From the NCBI GenBank assembly GCA_037576195.1, contig CM075103.1:5332001-5396000 (forward strand): DNA of 64,000 nucleotides, read 5' to 3'. The notes beneath the pieces were generated by a model, which saw only the letters and a program-made list of their open reading frames with translations, had not been told where the DNA came from and did not search any database. This DNA is from Phytoseiulus persimilis (Eukaryota > Arthropoda > Arachnida > Mesostigmata > Phytoseiidae). This document shows, one piece after another, positions 24,210-36,646 of the stretch (position 1 is its first letter; every line of letters begins with the position of its first letter). The position numbers and the translations under genes were made by a program.

Positions 24210-27200
24210 GTTGGATCAATTCTCTTCGCGATCTTCGCCTCGATGGTGCTGTCGCCGGATTTCGCTCACTCGGTCAGCGACTGGTAGGGGAGCTGCTACT
24301 CAGGCGATCGCCATGTCCTGATCACACTTACATTTGCCACTGATCGATTCGAATGTCTCTTTCACCGATTTGTGGCGGTTTCGGCAATTTCTAGCGCGTC
24401 GTGATTTTTTTTTCGATGTCAACGTTAGGCGCGACGGATGTTCTGCCAAACAAGAACGGCGGAAGAGGACCCGAAGTGGGTCCCAATTCGATCGGGGAGA
24501 TGCACGACATCTTGCTTTTGAGAATCCCGGAGAGAAACAGTGTTGTCGTCTCCTCGATTACCGAGAGCACAAGCCGGAACGCGAATCTGCTGAAATGCAA
24601 TGGAGAGCTTGGAGCAGATTTGTGGTTCAAGTGTTGAAAGCGACGGCCATCAAGATCTGGTGAGTGCACCCAGCCAGAGGTCAACGTTCGAGGCAAATCG
24701 GGACAAAATATGAAGGGGTGACTTGCGATCGGGGAGAGCAGCGAAGAAACAGAAAGTACGACGGGTGAGTACGACGCGAAAGGAGCACCAAAATGATGAC
24801 GAATAGCGGCAAGCCTCCGGGGTCTCGATGCCGGGAAGGTGACCACAGCCACCTTCACTCCGCCTCGGCCGACGCCGGAGGGGCGTCATGCACTACGTTA
24901 TACGACGCACGCCCTCTCCCTGTTTCTTTTGCTGGACTTCTTCAGTTTCTCGCTTCCGAAGTCGGAGATGCCTTTCCCCTGGGGATCGAAGACGCGAAGC
25001 ACTATGCGTTTCAGGCTTGTTTTGAAAAGACGTCAGGAAAACCGAGCGATCTCGCGGAAAACCAAGCTCGGATTCAAAGACGAACGAAAGAAGTGACGTT
25101 CTCGCTGGTCGCAGGTAACAACTCCGAGAGGCCCTCGATCCTGAAATCGCGAGTCCAGACTCCGGCAGGAAGTCTCGATCAACTGGATAGCTTCACAAGC
25201 TGGACTATCAGCCGATAAAACGAAAACTCAATTGTAACGATTCGAAAACCTTGTCAGCCTTAAACTTCGGAATTCGCGAAGTTAAATATCATCGGAGTAA
25301 TTCGAGAATCCAGACGTCGTCGAAGAGATTTGAAACTCAAGATCCTAGCAGAGGAATCCGAAAATCTGGATATCATCGAAGGAATTTTGAAATCGACCGA
25401 TTTTCGAATGTCAGGGAACTCATTGTTTTTTGCGAGAATCCAGGAGCTCTAGCTCATCTTAGAAGTTTTCGAGGAAATTCACGAAACATCGCGGAATTCC
25501 CCATGAATCTGAGTTTCGCGAGAACACCACAGGAACTCGGAAACTCGGTCAAGTGCAACATCAGACTCGAAGTTTCGTGCCGGCACAAAAAAGGGAAGGT
25601 AAATGTTTTGAGCGACGCGGACGACCAACGTAATTCATCCAGGCGAAGCATTTTCGTTTTGAAAACGTCGAGATCGGTCTTTCCTCTCGTGTGTCGGGGA
25701 CTTTCGCTGCACCACGATGCCCAGACCGGCCAGCCGGCCGGCCGCCAAGACGATCCCGTATGCAAAGCTCGCTCTCTACTTGTTTCGTACTGTCGTTGTT
25801 CCACAACAGACTCGTGGCAAGCTCCCTCGTTGCCCCTTCGCTCTGTCCGTCGGGCGGACGGCCGAGTCCTTGATGCTATGTCGGGCGCCAACCGGATGAT
25901 GGACTCTGCCGGCCCAATGACACCCGAGCTCAGCAGTCAGTCGACCCAATGGACATCGTCCCGGATTCAGTGAATATCTCGCTCGCTACACCCAGAGGCT
26001 CTCCAAGATGAGGAAGAGATCCGCGAGCGCGCCCACCAGACCCGAGCCCGCCGCAGCGACGGAAGCGGCGGCGGCCGAAAAGCCAACAACGGTCAAAAAC
26101 AAGGTCACACGAGTCAAATGGCGAGGAAGGAGGGACAGGAAGTTGGCATTCAGAGGAATAAAAACAGGGTCTGTCGCAGGGTGGAACCCTACACCAACTT
26201 CACCTGGAGTCAGGTGCGGTTGCTGCTCGCGAGCTCGGCTGGAGCCGAAAATGCGGCTCAGATTCGAGCCCGAGATGAAAACTTCTTCTGAGGGGATCAC
26301 GAGACACGACGAACTACCCGTTGGGGCTCATCGCCACCTTTCTCGCGTCTCCTTCTTTTCCTCAAACACACCCGGCACTCTCGCGGCTCCTGCCTTTCCC
26401 TCTTCTTCCTCGCCCTCTGGGGTTCCTCTCAAAGTGCACCTGTCTTCATCATAATCATCATCTCGCGTCCTGAAACTCCTCCGGTGGCAGAAATGCCTCA
26501 AGGAGAGGGCGACGGTCTTGGAAGGGAAGCCATCGGTGGTGGAGGCAGTGACGGGGTTGACCGGGAGGGCCATCCATCACAGTTTGTTCCAAGTATCAAA
26601 GTGTTTCTCTGGAGGATGCTCTTCATGTTTTCTGCCGAACACATAGTTCGTTGTCTTTTACCGAGAGTTTTTACCGAGGCCGCGTGCGAAGACTGTACGA
26701 AAATCGCACCCGCCCACGGGAACCTGATGGGCGATCCGAATCTCAAGGAAGAGGGGATAAGGAATCAGGCATTCTTCGGGAATCGTCAGGGCGTCAGAAG
26801 GCGAGTCAGAGGGAACGTCCCACAACAGAACAGCTCAAGTTCGTTGGGATCTCCAACGCGCCTTGGTTCAAATCAATCACGCGGCTCCAACTCTCGCCCC
26901 GTTCCCCCGCTCCTTGTTTCGCCTCCTTGAAGACAAATCTGTTCTCGAGAATTTATCTGCAGAGTGCATTCCTCAAATTACTTTGCCGCACGCTTGCTCG
27001 TGGGGCCGTCCGCGCTCTTGGTTCCCAGCCGCAGTGGCAGCGAAATCAAGAACCGAGGCCAAAAATCGTCAACGAAGCCCCCGGTCATCCACTTTGAGCC
27101 GCATCCCGAGCCATCGTATTCATGCTCTGGGTTGAATTCGTCGAATTCCTGCTTTCCACATGGTTCATCACGTCACTGACCCGAAAAGACTAGATCGTTG

Positions 27201-28380
27201 ATTTCGACTCTATCCAAAAAGTTTTATTACTCAGAAAGCTCCCTCATTCTGGTTTCGTGGCAAGAACTCCCTCAGGAGAGAACTGGCCTTCTCTCCGATT
27301 GTCAGGCGACGTAAGGTTGGAGCTCTGTCGGTGAAATCCCGGAAATATCCGTCTCAAATGATTTCGAATTCCAACTTCAGGAGTACCGCTTGGAAGACTC
27401 GTGAGAAGCCACCGGATGATGTTAGAGGCAGGGCCAGCAGGCTCTGACCCGCTCCCGCGCGTCGACCGACCCGGAGGCAAATCAACTTCAGAAGCAACAG
27501 GTGGTGTCTCTAGCCGCCGCCAACGCCTTCAGCAGTACCCTTACTGAACGGAAAATAGGAGGAAGACGAGCGAGGAACTGGAGTTGTCCGTTTAGGTGCA
27601 AGTTCCATGAATTTTCATAATGGTTTTCAAAAAAAGACAGCATGTCGATCAGAAAGCTCGAATTGAGCCGTTTCATCTGAAATAAGTTCAATTTGATCGA
27701 GTACGCCTTCGTGGCGCTCTTGCCACAAGGCTCAAAGCCAGACCTGCGGTCCGGGACTTCACCGTCGTCGTCATATCTCGCAGTTGCTTCTTTCGACCGA
27801 GCAAACACATTGCAGGAAACGAAGGATGGGTGGCGCCATCATTCCATGTCACCGATCTCTGGCAGCTCGGCTTCACAAATGGCATCCGTTTTCGTTCGCC
27901 GGCCCTGGAGTGCAGGGAATAGGGATTCGCGGGCAGATCGAGGCGGGCGGCGGGGAGTGGGGAGGAGAGGCAATACGGGAATCGACGGCGGCAAGAGGAG
28001 GAAAAGGCAAAGAGAGCTCGGCGATATTCAATCCCCGAAAATAGTGACGGGAAGCGAAACTTCGCTTCTTTTCCGCTCGATCCTTCCTTTTCCCGTGATG
28101 TCAACGCTGTCGTTTTCGCCTCCTCCTGGGGTTTCCCCTGTGCCCTCCTCCCTTGGCTTCTTCGGCTTCGTTTCTCCCACCCTCCGAACGGCACCGAACA
28201 CCACAACTGGAGGCAGCAGTTGCCAAAACGGAACTCACTTAGGAGGAAAAACACCCAAGCGAGGCGGAAGATTCACCGAGAGAGACCTGGGAGGGAGAAT
28301 AGACGAGGCCAGCCCGTGGCGATCAGAAGAAGATGAACAAAACGAAGAGAAACGAAGCTAAATACGGGGCGGGCCGTCCA
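24210..28380. other. No convincing gene despite the longest frame in the window
   Basis: Contains 240- and 222-codon plus-strand frames (25,251-25,973; 27,693-28,361) with repetitive or biased composition. A G|GTGAGT donor at 24,660 follows the frame segment MQWRAWSRFVVQVLKATAIK, a weak first-exon possibility. Confidence 0.4.
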
Positions 28381-28388
28381 GGGACGCG

Positions 28389-28395
28389 TATAAAG
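28389..28395 (+). promoter_or_regulatory. TATA box in G/C-rich context
   Basis: TATAAAG flanked by G/C-rich sequence (GGGACGCG upstream, CACGAGGGCTGG downstream), which makes it stand out from background. The predicted start near 28,419 has only a weak initiator. It lies about 620 bases upstream of a well-spaced polyadenylation signal, see 29,006. Confidence 0.25.
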
Positions 28396-28538
28396 CACGA
28401 GGGCTGGCTTGAGCATGCTCTGAAGAAATTCACCCGAACACCCAAGACAGCCGACTCAGCTGAGTGAGCGACAGACGAACGACCCGTTCGGCCGCCGCCA
28501 GAAGCCATTCGGCAGTGCATCGCGCAGCGGGATCCTTT

Positions 28539-28742
28539 ATGAGTGTCAGCCGCACTCCCGTCTCGCTACGCACCGCAAAGCGTACTTCTTTAAAGACAAG
28601 TCGGTTGGGACTCGAATCCTCATCGGGAGGCAGTCGGTTTCCGGCCACCTTCGAAGTCTCGTCCGTATTGGCAGGACCGGTTGACAACTCTTCAGAGAAT
28701 ACCGAACGTCTCCCTCCTCGTTCGAATCACACGCTTTTTTGA
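28539..28742 (+). CDS. Candidate small frame between TATA box and poly(A) signal
   Basis: From the first ATG (28,539-28,541) the frame encodes 67 residues starting MSVSRTPVSLRTAKRT and ending near LPPRSNHTLF before a TGA. It is Ser/Thr/Arg-rich, with no signal peptide or domain. The start context (TTTATG) is poor. It is listed because it lies between the TATA element at 28,389 and the AATAAA/poly(A) pair at 29,006-29,038, which together resemble one short transcription unit or a retroposed copy of one. Minus-strand frames overlap it. Confidence 0.18.
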   Translation: MSVSRTPVSLRTAKRTSLKTSRLGLESSSGGSRFPATFEVSSVLAGPVDNSSENTERLPPRSNHTLF

Positions 28743-29005
28743 CATCACTCAAAACCACTCGAGTTCACGCCGAAACCCCAGGAGCCCGAATTCAGATGAC
28801 ACAGAGGTTAAAAAGAATCTTGTTGGACTCCGACAACCCTAGACTGAAGTTTTTCTGAGATTGATGTTACCTTTAGCCACATCTCGATCTCGAACTATTA
28901 ATCCTTCTAGCAAGACCACCACTATCTGGTCAGATATGGTCAGCTAGCAGGAACAAAGCCCCAGTGTGTACAAATCAAACCAAGTTAAATGCCATAGACC
29001 CTAAT

Positions 29006-29038
29006 AATAAATAATTGTTGTTATCAAAAAAAAAAAAA
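29006..29038 (+). terminator. AATAAA signal followed by 13 genomic A residues
   Basis: AATAAA at 29,006-29,011 is followed after 14 bases by an uninterrupted run of 13 A (29,026-29,038). The preceding ~220 bases are A/T-richer than their surroundings and contain no frame, like a 3' untranslated region. A genomic A-run at exactly the cleavage distance is the signature of a retroposed mRNA or of a SINE/LINE tail. Confidence 0.35.
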
Positions 29039-29160
29039 GTTGATCGTCAAAGAAATCTGTCGGAATCCGAGAGGGGATTTGAGGAAGCGTTGTCGAGTCA
29101 GGCGTTCCTTCATGATAGTGGGCGGGCGGAGTTCGGAACTTCAGATATTGATTATTCCTC

Positions 29161-29183
29161 ACTATCTATCTATCGATCGATCG
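29161..29183. repeat. (TATC)/(GATC)n short repeat
   Basis: CTATCTATCTATCGATCGATC. A similar TATC tract lies at 47,766-47,778. Confidence 0.85.
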
Positions 29184-31514
29184 GACAGATAGGTGGAGGC
29201 ATCGTACGCGAGTGGGAGACGCTTTCGTCATCGATATAAACGTTGAGTGCGGAGAAAATGGAGGACTCAAACGATCGAGAGAAAGACAGGCGCGGCCGAC
29301 AACAAATCCACTCCATTTGTGATGGCGCGGACAAAAAGTTCTTGGTCGAGCGCAGTTTGAAGAAGTCGTAAACTGTCGCCTCGCTCGCGGTCCGTCGCCT
29401 ACGAGCGTCAACTTTTCCACCAAGTTTAGCTCTCACACCCTCATGAACGGGCACACTGATGCATCGCCTTTCCTCCAGTTGCGCCGCAGACACAATACAG
29501 GCCGGAGTCTCGCCAGCCCAACAGTGTCCATGTGTTGCGTAGGCTTCTTGTCTCCGCGTTCATTCGGCTCTGCCCGATCCGTTGAGACGCTCCTCCTGCG
29601 TTTGTTCTCCTCCTCCTCCTTCGGCGGGAACGTATCAACCCCGAGTCTCGATGTGTTGCCACAAGGCCATCGCAGCCAGCGCACCAACAACGGTGACACA
29701 TGGACTCTGATATCTCCACGGCTCATTAGCTTAGCAAAGCACAAAGAAGGCCTTGAGAGGACATTCGACAGAAAAAGGGAGACATTCGTTCGCGAAGCCA
29801 ACCAACTGGTAGTCACAACGTGGGGTGGCGCGCTCACCGAGCCGATACAGAGCTAAGTGACAGACCGATCGCGACGCGCCAACACCAAGACGGTTCCGTT
29901 TCGGGTGTTTCGCACAATGGATCCCAAACCTCTCACTCAAAGTTCGAATCAACTCATCCGCCGACTCCTCGAGGAAGATCATCCCAACTTCGGAACACGG
30001 ACAACTCCTCCTTGCGCTGTGTCCCTCGATGGGCAGCGGAACATGGCGAATTACGGGATCGCGGATCGGGCTCCGAGAACAGCACGAGCTGCTCAGGATC
30101 CGGAATCGGATCTAGGGCCTCATGACGGGGGTCTCTATCTACTTCATTAGACGCCTATTTCCTCCGTTGCTGGCCGACTTCCTTGTTTCGCATGCGCTAT
30201 GTCATCCAGTCGGCCATGGAAACGGCGGCCCGACCGGAGTCGACCGTCCGTGGCACCAGGACGAACTAGTCAGCTCGCTAGCTCACCAAGATAGCCAATC
30301 GGCAAAAAGCTGAACGAAGCAGAATATCATCGATCATCATTGTAGCGCAGCAGAAGTGGCAACGAATAGGTTGGACTGACGCGCAAAACCCTCTTCGAGA
30401 TCGGGTCGGATGTTGCAAGCGTAAAAGTATGATCGCTCAATTTTCCCCTCCTGCTCCGAATCCTCCCCGAATATCTCCGGAGCAATCCAATCGAGGATTT
30501 GACGCTGCATAAAAATCCACGCCACCGTGCTTGCGGCGCGCCGACACCGCCGTGAGCGCCCGAGGGGTTGTCGCTCCGTTTCTAAGCAGTTTGTCAAGCT
30601 TGTCATTCCGTGGCAACAATACACCACCACTGACAGCTGAACCGCAGCTATTGGGCCCGAGCAGTCGAAGGAAGCAGGGTGGACGGACAGAATTTTCAAC
30701 GAAACGGACCAGTCGTCGGCATCAGCCACCCTGTAGCGCGTACGATTCGGAGCCACCCTGTATGGTAAATTCTACGCTTGGCGCCTTCACGAACGAGAGG
30801 CGGTGATGTTCGCGAAACGTTTCTGGACCCGTCCGCTGGAGGCTTCGTTGCGGACCGGTCGATGAAAATCGTTGTTTTCCCCGGAATCACTGGTTTGCAC
30901 CGCACCAGTTCGCAGCGGAATCAGCAGGAAGCAAAAAAAAAGAGAAAATAACACGGATCGCTCGAGAAAACAAAAATCGCTCCGAATCCGCCCAACAGAC
31001 CCTCTGTTGATTGCAAAAGGTTCCGAACTCGTCGCGGATCGTACACACCAATGACCCCTCCACAGATTATCCTCATGTAGCAGAAGATTACGGTCCTGTA
31101 CGAGTTACAAAAATGTACGGAGGTGTCGACTCTGAGAGGAGAACGATGAGAACAGCGGAAGATGAAAGCTCGAAGGGCGCTGCCCATCACGAGCATCCGT
31201 AAGTCGATCAGTCCGTCCGTGTGTCTGAATGCCGTTGAGCTTTGTTACGATGCATCCCACGCTACAACAGTGGCTCACCAACAACAGCCACAGTGACGTC
31301 GGCGTCGTAGGGGCCTCCGCGAACGCCTTCGTTCAGTCAGTCTGATTGCCTGCTTGCCTAGATGCTCTCTGGGATCTCTCTTGCTCGGCGGACGCTCGGA
31401 TGTTCTGCTATGGTGGCAATGGGCGACCACTGTGTTGATTACATCGCCGGCAACCGAAACCGCCGTCGTTGCCTCCGCCTGTTCGCCCGCTTGCCCAACT
31501 TACCACGCTAGCAC

Positions 31515-31533
31515 GCAGGCAGGCAGGCGGGCG
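31515..31533. repeat. (CAGG)n short repeat
   Basis: CAGGCAGGCAGGCGGGCG, decaying into CGGG units. Confidence 0.85.
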
Positions 31534-31816
31534 AGGAATGGCATCTCATTCGCCCCTGGCAGCCGTAAAAGCAAAACATATTTGTTGTTGCTGCTGTGGT
31601 CGAAGAATGTATCTTCTGCCCTTTGTTTGCTGATTGTTTGTTCGTTCGTTCGGCCATCAGAGCGCCTGCCTTCCAGCGGAATGGTCAACGGAGTATTCTC
31701 ACCTCGACTCCTTGGCACATTGCACCCTCAGTCCGCGGAGGTCGCGGCTGTTCCACGGAGTTCATCTCTCCAGAGTGGGAAGAATTCCAGAAGCATGATC
31801 ATAGTTTCACTCTTAC

Positions 31817-31911
31817 CTGCAAATAAATAGTTTCGTTAGCGTTTGGGAGACGCATTAGCTCGGGACCCTTTGAGGTGTTGCTCAGGCGCCTCCGTAGCCA
31901 GCGCTTCGGCT
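31817..31911 (-). CDS. Candidate internal exon with consensus donor
   Basis: The donor CAG|GTAAGAG (GT at 31,815-31,816) is one of the two best in the window on this strand. A pyrimidine-rich acceptor ending TCTGAG lies 95 bases upstream. Of three frames only one is open across the interval: two leading bases, then PKRWLRRRLSNTSKG, PELMRLPNANETIYLQ, ending in phase 0. The basic N-terminal half and polar C-terminal half give no family match. The acceptor ends in GAG rather than CAG, which weakens it. Confidence 0.25.
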
Positions 31912-32116
31912 CTCAGAGATGGAACCGAGGCAGGCGGAGAGGGAGGATTTGAGCCAAAACGGAGAACCGAGGGAAAACGAAGAGGTGACGCCCGCGAAGC
32001 AGCCGGTCGAAGGAACAGATTACCACCGCCAAAAGCAAAGTGAGACCGCCACGAGCGAGACACGCGCGAAGGTTTCGGAAGAGCAGGGAAAATGATAAAA
32101 CTACCGAGGGTAAGCC

Positions 32117-32133
32117 GACAGACAGACAGACAG
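32117..32133. repeat. (GACA)n short repeat
   Basis: Four GACA units followed by GG. Confidence 0.85.
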
Positions 32134-35100
32134 GTGGCAGACGCGGAGATTGAGAGACAACCGTAGCAGACATCATGACCTCCGCGCGACACCGAGTATC
32201 GCTTCAGCCGGAAAACACGGGGGACGTCGCGATTCTGATGATGAATCAGGACCCTCTGCACGCCTCCCAGCGATCTGGAGAGAATCCCGGATACGGAGGG
32301 GCAGGAGCACCGATCGGGTGAATATTCAGCATCGGTAACGAACTAACGAGAATTGGAGAAATCGTTCCGCACGGAGCGAATTCGAGAGAAATGAGGAATC
32401 GAATCGGGTCGTGCGAACGAATCGTTGAAGTGGATGAACATCGTGAAACACTCAGGGAGGACGAGCAAGGGAACTCTGGCATAGAGAGAGAGCGCCGGAA
32501 TCTGTGTCGCTATCCGGCTGAAACATCTTCTGAATTCGAGTGGGGCCGTCTGGTAGCTCGTGCGCTATGTGAATGAATGAGTGAGTGACCGAGTGGAAAG
32601 TCGCCTTTCGACACGGCTCAAACAATAACAGAAAGAAGGGGGAAGACAAACAAACATCCAGTCTCTCTTTTCAACATTTCCACTTCAGAACGGCATCGAC
32701 TTGCTCTGGTGTTGAATAAATCGTCCGCTTGTCGAATTAAACTGGGCCGACTCACTCACGGCATGGGAATCCGTGCAATCGCGAAGAGCACGTGCTGATT
32801 CTGTCGACGACTTTTCTTTTCGGTCATTTTTTTTCAGTTTTTGCTCGACGAGATTCTCATCACAGCGCCTGATTCCTCGATCGAATTCCCGGAGGAAATG
32901 TTTGAGCGGGATGCCCGTCGCTCGGAATTTCTAGAACTGCCGGCTGAATCGCTGACAATATAGATGAACTCGAGCGGAAGGAACAATAGATGAGCGAAGA
33001 CGGGGCACGGCCAGAGAAATGAAGACCGTTGATAACGAAATAACTTTCTGTTAGAGGGAAAATTCAGGAAAAACTGTCACAGCTGGAACTTGGCATTGGA
33101 CAAAGGGGAACGGAGTCACGACAAGTGAAAGGTCACCATGATCATCCCGGCGTTCACTCTGTTCGAACGAGGAATTGGACACGTCGTCACTTCGTAGGGA
33201 CGACTCGTCGAACGGTTCACGTGGGTTCGGTATGCGATTCACGCATTCGATTCGATCTCTCAGAGATCGATTGTCCGGCGCGGTGTCTGTCCATGTAGGA
33301 GTTCCAGAGGGATCAGATGCCCCGATTCAAAAAACTTGGAGTCCAAGGCTGCAACTGTTGCCTTATGAAGAAACCGGTGATGTCGTTTCCCTCCTGTCTT
33401 CCACCAAAACTCACTTCAGGGTACAACGGTCGCCATTTCACAGATTGGCTCTAACTTTTGAGCTTTTTGGGTGGGAAGAAATCCGACGCTTCCATGTGGG
33501 CTTTGTCCAGGTAATCAGTTCAAGCAGGTTGAAAGTCAGCGAGAAAACTTAGTTTCGAAACTAGCACCATGCAAAAATCATCACACTCCCCAGCCGACAA
33601 GTAACTTCTCCGACGATGGCATCTGGAAGTGACAACGGATAGGAGGAACTGCCGTTGGCAACGTCAACCCGGGAGTGAAATCTGCGGATTTCGAGATTTC
33701 GACGATGTAGATGCGTGCGAGTCCTGAAGGAAACGGAAGTCTAGTTGTAGGAGTGAAATACCCGTGAGGTTGGCCCGAGCTAGAGGCATCTGCCGTGCAA
33801 TCTGGACAAGCGCAAAGTACCGACCTGAATCTCACACGCTTACCCAACCATCCCTGACGCAACCAGTTGCCGCGTGCCAGCGTGGCAACTGTTCGTGAGG
33901 CTCGAGATAGTTCACGATCGTATCTTCCGAGACTCCCGGAGATGCGGCACCGCCATTTTCCGGAATTCCGCACAGATGAAGATAAACATGGAACGGCATG
34001 GGATCCGTCGCTCCCCAGCGAGAAAACAAAATCCAGGTCATGGGACCCAGCAAAGCGGGGCGTTTTGAGGGACACCCAAAGCAGAACCCGATGCGGCGAA
34101 AGCGCGATACGAATGTAGGGAATAAGATCCTCATGACAGCATGATTACTGTGCCGCTGGGCCGAGAACGCTCGGAAGCCGAACTCTTAGCGACTCTCTGA
34201 AGCGTGACAGTTTGGTGTCTCTGGAAAACCTCAACGCGTGCGCTACCGATGTCACGATGGCGAGCGCGTTACGGCAGCGGACCGGCACAAACAGAGAAGC
34301 GACCGACAAAAGGAGCGACAGGCTCCAATCGACTGATTGGCGCCGTTCGCCTACTTTGCAGTCAGCCGGCTTGGCAGACGGCCGCACAATTACGCGCGTC
34401 TTCCGCGCCGCCAGAGAACTGTCAGGCCGAGGAAGCCTTCACTCGGCGTCGACGACGACAACGGCTTCAACGGCTTTTCGGCGGCGTCTTGTTAACCAGC
34501 ACCATGGGCGACTGCGCTCGACGGCGGGCATTCGACAAATGACACGAGCCCCTCGAAATGAGCACGTGTTCAGATTCGCCGCTAGATCTCAGTCACGTGA
34601 CGACGATGATGCGGCCGGCAGCGGACTGTTGGGCAACGGTTCCCCTCGTCCCATGCTTGATTGAGCTCTCGGAGGCTCACCGAGGTGATTTTCTAGGGAG
34701 GAGATGTGGCCACAGAGTTGCGAAAACAAGATGGAAAAACTCGAGGGATGGAGGAAGCAGAAGTGCTCGTGATATGGGAATCACGTATTTCCCATCACAG
34801 GAGTTGAGGCGTGAGGAAAAATCACAGTCCCATCATTTCCTCCAAAAGGACACAAAAGAGCCGTTTCTTCCAGCGGAGTTTTTGATCTCTGTCCCACCGT
34901 TGTCTCGGCTCGAGTGTCGCAGATTTCTTCCAGAGGAGGATTCGTCTGTCGTGCCATCCGGCCGAATGGCAAGCGGAACGAACGGGCTCGGTAGCAGATC
35001 GTCATCGTCATGCTCGTCATCATCGCAGACGGTCTAAGAATCACCCGTTCCCTCTCGTGCTCTGCAGCGCTCTCTCTCTCTTCCGTTCCATATGGTTCCT

Positions 35101-35742
35101 AAGAAGCGGCTCATTCGAGGTTTGCCAAAGGGCAAACCCGGTGTCTGGCTGCCACCCGCCCACACATTTACCGAGCAAGCAGGCAAGCAACCAGTCAGTC
35201 AGCCTGGCTTCCATCTGACCCGTTAAACGGGCACCCGCTGAACAGGAAATGTTACAAGCCCACTTAGGCTCCCTTTCGTAGAAGATAGGGACGCGAACAA
35301 GATGAGCGTTAAAGGATTAGAACGACATGAACAGGAGGACGGGTACACGCATCAGTAACGACTGATTCGAGCGGGAATCGAATCAAGTCTTGGAGAAGGA
35401 TTATTGAGATGAGTTCAATGAGACCTCGGACGATCAGAGCCCGCGGGACGATCGAAAAAATCACAACGTATGTTCGGGAAACAGCCGACCCGGATTCCGT
35501 TTCAGGCCGAGCTTCTCCCGAACTCTTACTGCTAGGAATGTAAATCACCCGTGGCAGCGATATTGAATTGGTCTCCACCTTGAATCTTCATGCGGTTCTG
35601 CCTGAATGAAGCGAAACATTCTCTGGATCAGTACTCGTCGAATCGTCCACCGTTCTTGAATGAATGAGTCAAATGCCAAGTATTGCATATATTTTGAGCA
35701 TGACTGTCTCCCACCGTTGCCAGGTCGGTCGGACCACGGGGA

Positions 35743-35752
35743 GGGGGGGGGG
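35743..35752. repeat. Poly(G), 10 residues, in a G-rich patch
   Basis: Lies within GGGGAGGG...GGAGGGGC. Lacks other features of a mobile element end. Confidence 0.9.
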
Positions 35753-36556
35753 AGGGGCATGGGTTACCCAAGACAGCTCCTCATTATTTCCGTGATGATC
35801 TCCTGGAACCGGGGGAATTTAGTCCTCGGCCTACAGGAGAGGAGCGAGGCTGGGCCACGTGAACGCCGCCGTCTCCACACCGAAAACGATCCGAGTGAAA
35901 AGACGTTGGGCTAGGGGGAATCAAAACGACGTCAGATGGAGAGTCAGGAAAAGATGGAGTGACTGGAAACGAGGAAAGAGATCGTGATAGGGAACAAGGA
36001 GGGCCCGATGGTAAAGATGGCTCCGAGAGGAGGGAACGAAGGATATTCTTCTCTTCAAAGGACTCAAAGGCGAGAAGGAGGGAGGCAGACAGACACGGAA
36101 GCATCGGGACGCGAGCGCGCCAGCAGGAGACCCAAAACCACGGGAACGGGGCGAAAATAGAAAACCATTCAAAGTCTCGACTCCTGTCGGAAGAGAAGAA
36201 TCCGTTCGCCGACGGCGCACCACCAGCCTACTTTGGCCGGCCGAGGTTAGGCGCGATGTCGTTGTCGTTCCCGAGATACTCGTGGAGGCGTCAAAAACCG
36301 TTCAGAAACCACTGGGGGACCACTTGGATCCCAGGTCGAGGACGCGAACGTCGGAGAGGAATGTTCTTGCCGAGGTTCGTCGCAGCTTGGCCAGGATCGA
36401 CAGCGCCAGATCCGACCTGGAAACTTTCTTGGAGTCGCCATCAGGATACGGCAGAGCGCGGCCAAACCATGAACTGTCAAGTTCGAGTTGACTGCGAAGG
36501 CGTCCAGCACCAAGTTATCTCGTTTGGTCGCAGGGCAGCCGATGGTCGCGGAGACC

Positions 36557-36646
36557 CACTGACCGAGCGAGCAACCGAACGACCGATAGACTGACGACTG
36601 GCTAGCTGACTGACTGACGGGCGGGCGGGCGGGCAGGCGGGGCGGG
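36557..36646. repeat. Compound tetranucleotide repeat
   Basis: Decayed CCGA/CTGA units (GACCGAGCGAGCAACCGAAC, then CTGACTGACTGAC) pass into a (GGGC)n block at 36,619-36,646. It is the longest of several such tracts in the window. Confidence 0.8.

Larger units (their letters stand above)
29040..31810. other. No supported gene
   Basis: Mirrored short frames and tetranucleotide tracts only. Confidence 0.5.

Noticed and set aside
25251..25973. Longest open frame in the window, 240 codons, plus strand
   Set aside because: No domain, repetitive GAATTC/TCGAA content at its start, overlapping minus-strand frames of 145 codons, no promoter or splice support. Length is within chance for G/C-rich DNA of this size.
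27693..28361. 222-codon plus frame
   Set aside because: Arg/Gly/Ser-biased low complexity and mirrored by a 188-codon minus frame; no recognisable content.
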